Shown: one piece after another, positions 58,545 through 64,000 of the stretch | Layout of the letters: the number at the start of each line of letters is the position of its first letter | Position numbering within the stretch: the first letter of the stretch is position 1 | Source: JAJDIA01 sp031555505 | GTDB lineage: Bacteria > Bacteroidota > Bacteroidia > Bacteroidales > Tannerellaceae | DNA: 64,000 nt | NCBI GenBank assembly: GCA_031555505.1 | Contig: JAVBUH010000013.1 | Coordinates: forward strand, 5,237-69,236 | Reading direction: 5' to 3' | Made by a program: the position numbers and the translations under genes | The notes under the pieces: generated by a model | Told to the model about the DNA's origin: nothing | The model's input: only the letters and a program-made list of their open reading frames with translations | Database searches by the model: none

Positions 58545-59582
58545 TTATCCTTTCAGTGCATTGAAGATCAGTCCGGATAGTTCTTCTGCCAGTTCCGGGT
58601 TATCGGCTACGCATTGCTTGGCGGCTTCGCGTCCTTGCCCGAGTTTGGTGTCGTTGTAGCTGAACCAGGATCCACTTTTCTTAACGATCCCTTTCTCAAC
58701 GCCCAGGTCGATGATTTCACCCGCACGGGAGATCCCTTCGCCAAATATGATATCGAATTCAGCCTTCCGGAAGGGAGGCGCGACCTTGTTCTTTACCACT
58801 TTTACGCGCGTTTGGTTGCCGAGTACAGTGTCACCATCTTTAATCTGGGTCACTTTTCGGATGTCAAGGCGCACGGATGCGTAGAATTTTAGTGCATTAC
58901 CACCGGTAGTGGTTTCAGGATTACCAAACATCACGCCGATCTTTTCACGCAACTGGTTGATGAAGATACAGGTGGTATTGGTCTTGTTGATGGTTGCCGT
59001 CAGTTTACGCAACGCCTGCGACATGAGGCGTGCCTGGAGGCCTACCTTGTTGTCGCCCATCTCGCCTTCGATCTCGGCTTTAGGGGTAAGGGCAGCCACG
59101 GAGTCGATCACGACGATGTCTACTGCCGACGAGCGAATCAACTGGTCGGCTATTTCCAACGCCTGTTCACCGTTGTCGGGCTGTGATATCCAGAGGTTTT
59201 CCACGTCTACGCCCAGTTTTTCAGCATAAAAGCGGTCGAATGCATGTTCGGCGTCGATGATTGCCGCGATGCCACCCGCTTTTTGTGCTTCGGCAATGGC
59301 GTGGATAGCCAGTGTGGTTTTACCGGATGATTCGGGGCCGAATATCTCCACTACACGTCCGCGCGGATAACCGCCTACACCCAGTGCCGCATCCAGTGCA
59401 ATAGATCCGGTCGGGATCACTTCGATCACTTCGATATTCTCGTCGCCCATTTTCATGATTGCGCCTTTCCCATGGACTTTTTCAATCTTTTCCATAGCGG
59501 CGCGGAGCGCTTTCAGTTTGTCTGCATTTGTACCCGGCTTGCCTGATGCATCCGGAGTTAATTCTTTGTCTTCTTTTGCCAT
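58545..59582 (-). CDS. recA: Recombinase RecA
   Basis: 345 residues. Walker A GPESSGKTTLAIHAIAEAQK, Walker B VDIVVIDSVAALTPKAE, and the L2-region signature EKIGVMFGNPETTTGGNALKF. It catalyses strand exchange and SOS co-protease activity. A Bacteroidales-style N-terminal extension (KEDKELTPDASGKPGTN) is present. Its upstream region (59583-59706) shows no clear TAnnTTTG box. Confidence 0.97.
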   Translation of the reverse strand: MAKEDKELTPDASGKPGTNADKLKALRAAMEKIEKVHGKGAIMKMGDENIEVIEVIPTGSIALDAALGVGGYPRGRVVEIFGPESSGKTTLAIHAIAEAQKAGGIAAIIDAEHAFDRFYAEKLGVDVENLWISQPDNGEQALEIADQLIRSSAVDIVVIDSVAALTPKAEIEGEMGDNKVGLQARLMSQALRKLTATINKTNTTCIFINQLREKIGVMFGNPETTTGGNALKFYASVRLDIRKVTQIKDGDTVLGNQTRVKVVKNKVAPPFRKAEFDIIFGEGISRAGEIIDLGVEKGIVKKSGSWFSYNDTKLGQGREAAKQCVADNPELAEELSGLIFNALKG

Positions 59583-59706
59583 TCGTAGATGTGTTGAATA
59601 GTTATATATTTCAGGTTAAGATATGATTCGCGCGACCGGCATTCCTGTCCGTACTGGTCATGACCCGGTATGCCGGGTGCTTTCTCTGCTGCTTGTATAG
59701 CCATGG

Positions 59707-60900
59707 TCAGAATTCGATATCCGTATTGAACAGTTCATGCCAGGGAAGTCCCTGGACGTTGAGTTGTTCCATGAAAGGATCGGGATTGAACTCTTCCACG
59801 TTCCACACACCTGGGCGTTTCCATTTGCCCTGGAGGAACATCATGGCGCCAATCATGGCCGGTACGCCGGTGGTATAACTCACAGCCTGTGCGCCGGTTT
59901 CTTTGTAGGCTTCCACGTGGCTGCAATTGTTGTATACGTAGTAGGGGAGTTCTTTGCCGTCTTTCACGCCGCGGATACGACAACCGATAGACGTTTCTCC
60001 GGTATAGTTTTCACCCAGGTCGCCCGGGTTGGGTAATACGGCTTTGAGGAACTGGATGGGTACGATCTCCACACCGTTGTACAGGATCGGGTCTATACGG
60101 TCCATACCGATATTCTGGATCACACGCAGGTGGGTAAGGTACTCTTGACCGAACGTCATCCAGAAACGGGCACGTTTCAATGTAGGATAATTCTTAACGA
60201 GGCTCTCCAACTCCTCGTGGTACATGAGGTAGGATTCCTTCGGGCCTACATTTGGGTAGGTGAGGGGGCGGTGTACCGACAGCGGGTCTGTTTCTTTCCA
60301 TTGCCCGTCTTCCCAGTATTTACCACGCTGGGTGATCTCGCGGATATTAATCTCGGGATTGAAGTTGGTGGCAAATGCTTTGTGGTGGTCGCCTGCGTTA
60401 CAGTCCACGATATCGAGTTGATGAATTTCGTCGAAATGGTGTTTGACGGCGTAGGAGGTGAAGACACCAGTTACACCCGGGTCGAAACCGCAACCGAGGA
60501 TGGCTGTCAGTCCGGCTTGTTCAAAGCGTTCTTTGTAGGCCCATTGCCAACTGTACTGGTATTTGGCTTCGTCCAGCGGTTCGTAGTTGGCCGTATCCAG
60601 GTAACTCACACCATGCGCCAGGCAGGCATCCATAATGGTAAGGTCCTGATAGGGCAGGGCAAGGTTGACCACCAGGTCGGGTTGATACACATCAAACAAT
60701 GCTACCAGTTCGTCCACATTGTCGGCATTCACCTGGGCTGTTTGTACCTGTATGTTGGTGATGTCGGCCGCTATTTTGTCGGCCTTGCTTTTGGTACGGG
60801 TGGCCACCATGATGTCGGTAAACACATCGGCGTTCATGGCCATCTTCTTCACGGCAACCGTGCTAACGCCTCCGGCACCAATAACTAAAACTCTTCCCAT
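59707..60900 (-). CDS. Saccharopine dehydrogenase family protein (carboxynorspermidine synthase-like)
   Basis: 397 residues. Rossmann start MGRVLVIGAGGVSTVAVKKM, then a central catalytic domain with ILGCGFDPGVTGVFTSYAVK and the C-terminal YTTGVPAMIGAMMFLQGKWK. Length and motifs match LYS1-like proteins that make carboxynorspermidine or carboxyspermidine from aspartate semialdehyde and a diamine. Its usual partner, carboxynorspermidine decarboxylase (nspC), is not in this window. A -7 box TATATTTG (60959-60966, minus) precedes it. Confidence 0.92.
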   Translation of the reverse strand: MGRVLVIGAGGVSTVAVKKMAMNADVFTDIMVATRTKSKADKIAADITNIQVQTAQVNADNVDELVALFDVYQPDLVVNLALPYQDLTIMDACLAHGVSYLDTANYEPLDEAKYQYSWQWAYKERFEQAGLTAILGCGFDPGVTGVFTSYAVKHHFDEIHQLDIVDCNAGDHHKAFATNFNPEINIREITQRGKYWEDGQWKETDPLSVHRPLTYPNVGPKESYLMYHEELESLVKNYPTLKRARFWMTFGQEYLTHLRVIQNIGMDRIDPILYNGVEIVPIQFLKAVLPNPGDLGENYTGETSIGCRIRGVKDGKELPYYVYNNCSHVEAYKETGAQAVSYTTGVPAMIGAMMFLQGKWKRPGVWNVEEFNPDPFMEQLNVQGLPWHELFNTDIEF

Positions 60901-60958
60901 TTACTCAATTGTTATGCTTGTTAGTACCTATATTTTTCCGGTATAAAAAACCAAGGAA

Positions 60959-60966
60959 CAAATATA
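60959..60966 (-). promoter_or_regulatory. -7 promoter element of the saccharopine dehydrogenase-like gene
   Basis: The minus strand reads TATATTTG, matching TAnnTTTG, about 59 bp before the start at 60900. Confidence 0.5.
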
Positions 60967-61208
60967 AGGGTAATCTTCGAAATAAATGGGAAGAGATTCG
61001 TAAAAATGTGAGGTTGGCGGGTCAATACAGCGGTCTCACCGGATCCTTTTGAAGACTTGTCTGTCAGGCATGGGCAATTCACACGGAATTTTTGTGAGGG
61101 GCAAGGGTTACCATCGGTGGTGTAGAAGGCATGATGACAGTGGTTTCCAGCTACAAGAATAATTTGCAAGAAGCAGCATTGTAGGAGTTATGCATGGGTT
61201 GTATAGCA

Positions 61209-61246
61209 GGCAAACACAAGGCAAACACAAGGCAAGCACAAGGCAT
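61209..61246. repeat. 11-bp tandem repeat GGCAAACACAA, three copies plus a partial fourth
   Basis: Units start at 61209, 61220 and 61231 (third unit GGCAAGCACAA), followed by GGCAT at 61242. The period is half of the 22-bp period seen elsewhere in the window. Confidence 0.85.
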
Positions 61247-61471
61247 GTAATAGGTATGTACAGGAAAGATTGACTATCAATTAATTGCAGAGACAAAGAA
61301 TGAAGTCGTTTTAGCATCTCCGAGAAAAGCTTTGCCTTATTTATTCTTTCCGTAAGATGGGTGTTTTCCTGTAAGAGAGTAACAGCATCCGGTTTTAAAA
61401 CAATCACACGTCCCAGTCGGTTTATTATAGAGAGGTTGTCTATTGAATCTGAATCCCTCTTTCTGTTTTCT

Positions 61472-62260
61472 ATGAAACTAATTTTCCGGGATAGCCGAAC
61501 GCTATTGTTTTTCTTTATTTGCCAGCTAACATCCATAGAAAGTGACATGCAGGCACAAACTACAAACCGTACACATGGCCGGGGTATTGAGTATTTCCCC
61601 TATCCGTTTGCTAAGATGTATTATATACAACCGAGATATGACCGGGTGTATTATGGTGATGGGAAATATATGAATTCATACATCCTACGAGCCTTTTCCA
61701 CATCCTGGCACCGTTTTCACTTCCGGCTGGAAGTGCCATTGGCGGATACCAATACATCAGGGGAGCATGTATTCGGGTTGTCGGATATCAACTTTCGGGT
61801 AGTACATGCACAACGCTTACACGAAAGCCTGTTCCTTGGCTATGGCGCCCAACTGGTGATGAATACCGCTACCGACCCTTCATTGGGTGGCGGGAAATGG
61901 GATATCCGTCCGGGTACGGGGTTGATTTACTTCCGCGGATCACCGGAGGATGTGACGGGCACTATTTTGTTCAGTATTGAATATCGCACAACAATAGCCA
62001 AGGCCTCCGACCGTACCCGAACCAATGTGCTGGCCTGGGCGCCGAACATCGACTGGTGGTTTCTCAAATGGTACTTCGGCTACTATGGTACCTGGACGTA
62101 TGACTTTGAAAGCAATCACCTGGACCTGCCGCTCGACGTGGAAGCAGGCTATAACCTGTTGCCCAACCTCACCCTGGGTTGTGAGTTGATCCTGCCACTA
62201 ACAAAGAACAGTCCGTACAAGAACGAGTTCGCTGTCAAACTGCGATACTCATTCTATTGA
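61472..62260 (+). CDS. Predicted outer-membrane beta-barrel protein, unknown function
   Basis: 262 residues from MKLIFRDSRTLLFFFICQLT, a signal peptide ending near DMQAQ. The mature part has many alternating aromatic strands (YYIQPRYDRVYYGDGKYMNS, WYFGYYGTWTYDFESNHLDL) and ends with VKLRYSFY, a terminal aromatic typical of barrels. An upstream in-frame extension to 61361 would bury the signal peptide and is rejected. No family is named; transporter-like barrels of this size are frequent in Bacteroidetes. It is the last intact gene before the IS21 remnant. Confidence 0.8.
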   Translation: MKLIFRDSRTLLFFFICQLTSIESDMQAQTTNRTHGRGIEYFPYPFAKMYYIQPRYDRVYYGDGKYMNSYILRAFSTSWHRFHFRLEVPLADTNTSGEHVFGLSDINFRVVHAQRLHESLFLGYGAQLVMNTATDPSLGGGKWDIRPGTGLIYFRGSPEDVTGTILFSIEYRTTIAKASDRTRTNVLAWAPNIDWWFLKWYFGYYGTWTYDFESNHLDLPLDVEAGYNLLPNLTLGCELILPLTKNSPYKNEFAVKLRYSFY

Positions 62261-62509
62261 AAGGTAAAACGAATTGTCTCGCGACTACGAATTACAAATA
62301 ATTGTGAAATAGTTTGTACTACATATCTGCATTTTTGGTACTATGAACGGCTCTGCATATTTTTGAGAAATTATCGTATTGCGCCAAACAAACACAAGAA
62401 TAGTAATCGTTATGCTATTACGAATCGGGGGATTAATCAACATCCTCATCGCCATTGTTAATGTAGTAGGCCTGTTTTGTGTTCCACCCACCAGCACTAT
62501 AGGGAGCGG

Positions 62510-62875
62510 AGTCCGGGATTTTACATCAAGCAAGCTGAAAGGCGTTCCCATGCGTTGGCCTTGCTGATCACCCGGAACTTCGAACAGGAAGAGATACCCG
62601 AAAGGTTGTATAAACGTTGTGACGGGTTACTCTCACTGCAACGCAAAACCGATCCCCTTGTTTTTGAAATGGCATGCAGCTACGCATTAGATAACGGGCT
62701 GTTGTCCTATAAGTCATTACAACGGATCATACAGCATAAAACGTATGGGCTTGCCCGGGAAGAACAGGCAAAGGATAATCAAACGAAACGTTCCCCTCAT
62801 GTGAATATACGGGGAAAAGAGTATTATACAAATCAAATTCAGACAAGTTTATGGAACGACTTAGAACAGAGTTGA
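62510..62875 (+). pseudogene. istA: istA fragment (C-terminal end of IS21 transposase)
   Basis: The frame reads GFYIKQAERRSHALALLITR, then LYKRCDGLLSLQRKTDPLVF and ends with SPHVNIRGKEYYTNQIQTSL and a stop at 62875. The CDGLLSL and HVNIRGKEYY segments are characteristic of the IstA C-terminus. The integrase core with its DDE residues is absent, so it is not functional. Confidence 0.82.
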
Positions 62876-62973
62876 TGCGCCTGAAACTATCAGGCATGGC
62901 GCATTGTGTTAAAACGATGGAAGAGACGCGCAAAGCAGACGGGATCTCTTTCAAGGACGGCTTGCAGTTTTAA
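62851..62973 (+). pseudogene. istB: istB fragment (N-terminal 40 residues)
   Basis: ATG at 62851 gives MERLRTELMRLKLSGMAHCV followed by KTMEETRKADGISFKDGLQF and TAA. This matches the start of IstB helper ATPases (MERL..., LKLSGMA, SFKDGLQ). The Walker A motif and the rest are missing; the break is at about 62967, where it joins a fragment of an unrelated gene. Confidence 0.82.
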
Positions 62974-63197
62974 TCTCTTTTATTTGGTTTCCAGTTAACT
63001 CATCTTTTACAGCTTCCCAAAACACTTGGATTATAACTTCCTGTGATTGTTGTTGATTTTGCGATTGATGTTGAGACAAATTATTCTGTATCGAAATAGA
63101 AGATGATTTATCCTCTTGTTTTTTCGGCAGCTAATTGTGTTGCCACTTTCTCTAAGTTCGATGCAGCATATTTACAAAATTGACTAACAGCGTTCTA
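62967..63197 (-). pseudogene. Frameshifted and truncated gene fragment next to the IS21 remnant
   Basis: Read on the minus strand, one frame gives NAVSQFCKYAASNLEKVATQ and LAAEKTRG then a stop (63108). The next frame continues QEDKSSSISIQNNLSQHQSQ and QQQSQEVIIQVFWEAVKDEL to the junction with istB. Together they read as one protein broken by a frameshift, with its start lost upstream (a TAG precedes NAVS) and its end removed by the IS junction. I do not recognise the family. Confidence 0.55.
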
Positions 63198-63642
63198 ACG
63201 CTCTAAACGGTACAGACCTCATTTTTACAACTTCACAGAATTTGGGGACAAATGCAAGTTGTTGTTTATGAACACTTTCGATATACGTGGTGTACCGCTG
63301 TTTTTTCAGCCCATTTGCCAGGGTCGGAAATCAACTTTAGTTAGTTGGTTTCTTGACTGTTACCGCAATTGGGTTACAAATGGTTTGTAGGGACAAAGGT
63401 AGGAATTTTACGCGATTTGTCTTCTTTGGGCTTCAAAAAATGTTTGAGACATGGTGTTTGGGTTGAATTTGTTTGCTGTTCCTATACTTTGAGTTTATAA
63501 TGGTGAGCTAAATTCAACCAATCAAAGCTATATCCTACAATATTATCCACTTCCCGGCCTTTGCGTTTTCTGATATTGTAATACGTAAAATTAGGGCGTT
63601 GCCTCAATGACAATGACACAATTATCCGTATTTTTGTACTTA
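63198..63642. other. Intergenic region before the Crp/Fnr gene
   Basis: About 445 bp without a supported gene. It holds part of the near-palindrome AGCGTT-CT-AACGCT (63189-63202), AT-rich sequence, a minus-strand frame end (63482-63600) of uncertain meaning, and the -7 box TATTTTTG (63630-63637). Confidence 0.5.
63630..63637 (+). promoter_or_regulatory. -7 promoter element of the Crp/Fnr regulator gene
   Basis: TATTTTTG matches TAnnTTTG, 5 bp before the ATG at 63643, so the leader would be very short or absent. Confidence 0.45.
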
Positions 63643-64000
63643 TGGATAAGTTCAACGGATATAATAAACAACTGGATTTCTCAGATTTGGAGAGCCTATT
63701 TGTTGAAAAAGGAGTTCTAAAAGAATTCAAGAAAAAAGAGTACTTTGTTCTCCAAGATGACAAAACGCATCGTATAGGTTTTGTTAAGTCGGGAATATTC
63801 CGCTTAACTCGTATAGATGCCAATGCTAATGAATGGATAATAGGATATGCTTTTGAAGGAGAGTTTTTATCTGATTATCCCGCTATGGTTCACCAAAGCA
63901 ATTCACTAATCAATATACAGGCAGCAACTAACAGTGAAGTTTATATGCTTACTTCACAGGAATTAAATGATTTCTGGGAAACAAGTATGGATACTCAACG
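63643..64000 (+). CDS. Crp/Fnr-family transcriptional regulator, partial (N-terminal 119 residues)
   Basis: The frame from MDKFNGYNKQLDFSDLESLF is open to the window end. It forms the cyclic-nucleotide-binding-like beta-barrel: KEFKKKEYFVLQDDKTHRIG, FVKSGIFRLTRIDANANEWI, and GYAFEGEFLSDYPAMVHQSN. The C-terminal DNA-binding domain is beyond the window. No Fnr-type cysteine cluster is seen in the N-terminus, so an iron-sulfur sensor is unlikely. The effector is unknown. Confidence 0.88.

Larger units (their letters stand above)
60901..61471. other. Intergenic region with an 11-bp tandem repeat
   Basis: 571 bp without a convincing gene. It includes the -7 box of the upstream minus-strand gene (60959-60966) and three copies of GGCAAACACAA (61209-61241; the third has one change). 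A minus-strand open frame (61108-61548) covers the repeat but overlaps the next gene's signal peptide. Confidence 0.6.
62505..62973 (+). mobile_element. IS21-family element remnant (istA end, istB start)
   Basis: The end of an IstA transposase frame is followed by the first 40 codons of an IstB frame with a 25-nt overlap, the usual istA/istB arrangement. The 5' portion of istA and most of istB are missing. Both outer limits are estimates: similarity to IstA fades near 62505 and to IstB near 62967. No terminal inverted repeats were found. Confidence 0.8.

Noticed and set aside
60130..60888. 252-codon plus-strand frame opposite the saccharopine dehydrogenase-like gene
   Set aside because: Antisense shadow; no motifs and no promoter.
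61108..61548. 146-codon minus-strand frame
   Set aside because: It overlaps the signal-peptide region of the outer-membrane gene and its second half is the 11-bp repeat; a short genuine coding part cannot be fully excluded.
62379..62567. 62-codon frame before the IS21 remnant with a possible membrane helix
   Set aside because: No start signal support and it crosses the presumed IS boundary.
63482..63823. 113-codon minus-strand frame
   Set aside because: Its first half lies opposite the Crp/Fnr gene. The C-terminal part (63482-63600) could be a gene relic but has no independent support.

Overview
The window is a contiguous chromosomal segment of a Bacteroidales bacterium, most likely Parabacteroides or a close Tannerellaceae relative. 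Supporting signs are the many Bacteroidetes-type promoters (TTTG, 19-21 nt, TAnnTTTG), leader spacing without strong Shine-Dalgarno sequences, a BspA-like leucine-rich surface protein with a type IX-like C-terminal tail, a fused FeoA-FeoB, SusA-like GH13 and DUF4833 proteins, and Bacteroidales-type RecA and LepA. The genus is an inference from protein style, not from a search.

Layout. 0-4.4 kb: an NtrC-type sigma-54 response regulator, a convergent hybrid histidine kinase, and a divergent small exported protein carrying a perfect -24/-12 sigma-54 promoter. 4.4-5.2 kb: gene-free DNA with 22-bp and 32-bp tandem arrays. 5.2-15.1 kb: a membrane-anchored AraC regulator, the LRR surface protein, ADP-forming acyl-CoA synthetase, a second AraC regulator, a cyclophilin, an outer-membrane protein and a ThuA lipoprotein. 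15.1-18.8 kb: recJ-recQ operon. 19.0-24.1 kb: a tight five-gene operon (TsaC-like, phosphoglycosyltransferase, ClC channel, fmt, DUF454), followed by tRNA-Arg(TCT). 24.6-30.3 kb: DedA, GH13, esterase, TPR protein. 30.4-34.9 kb: lepA followed by an unusual nucleotidyltransferase-PLP enzyme fusion and a translationally coupled ornithine-cyclodeaminase-like enzyme. 34.9-36.4 kb: gene-free DNA packed with repeats (three tandem arrays and two large inverted-repeat pairs). 36.4-38.4 kb: DUF4833, LicD and a hexapeptide acyltransferase.

39.4-48.8 kb holds an exopolysaccharide locus: wza-like, wzz-like, GT4, epimerase and GT26 on the plus strand, wzx and wzy convergent on the minus strand, then ugd. 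It lacks its own initiating sugar transferase (a candidate lies 20 kb upstream) and no UpxY/UpxZ-type regulator is seen. 48.8-53.8 kb: a phosphoesterase lipoprotein, the FeoAB iron importer with a Cys-rich accessory peptide and a palindrome at its promoter, a lipoprotein and folK. 53.8-58.5 kb: four overlapping genes (two GT4, a deacetylase-like protein and a FemAB/GNAT-like protein), downstream of recA. 59.7-64.0 kb: a saccharopine-dehydrogenase-family enzyme, an outer-membrane protein, an IS21 remnant fused to a broken gene, and the start of a Crp/Fnr regulator that runs off the window.

The themes are envelope glycan assembly and decoration, iron uptake, DNA repair and surface proteins. The least explained parts are the sigma-54 module, the CobD/HisC-like fusion with its LicD neighbour, and the recurring ~22-bp-period intergenic arrays.
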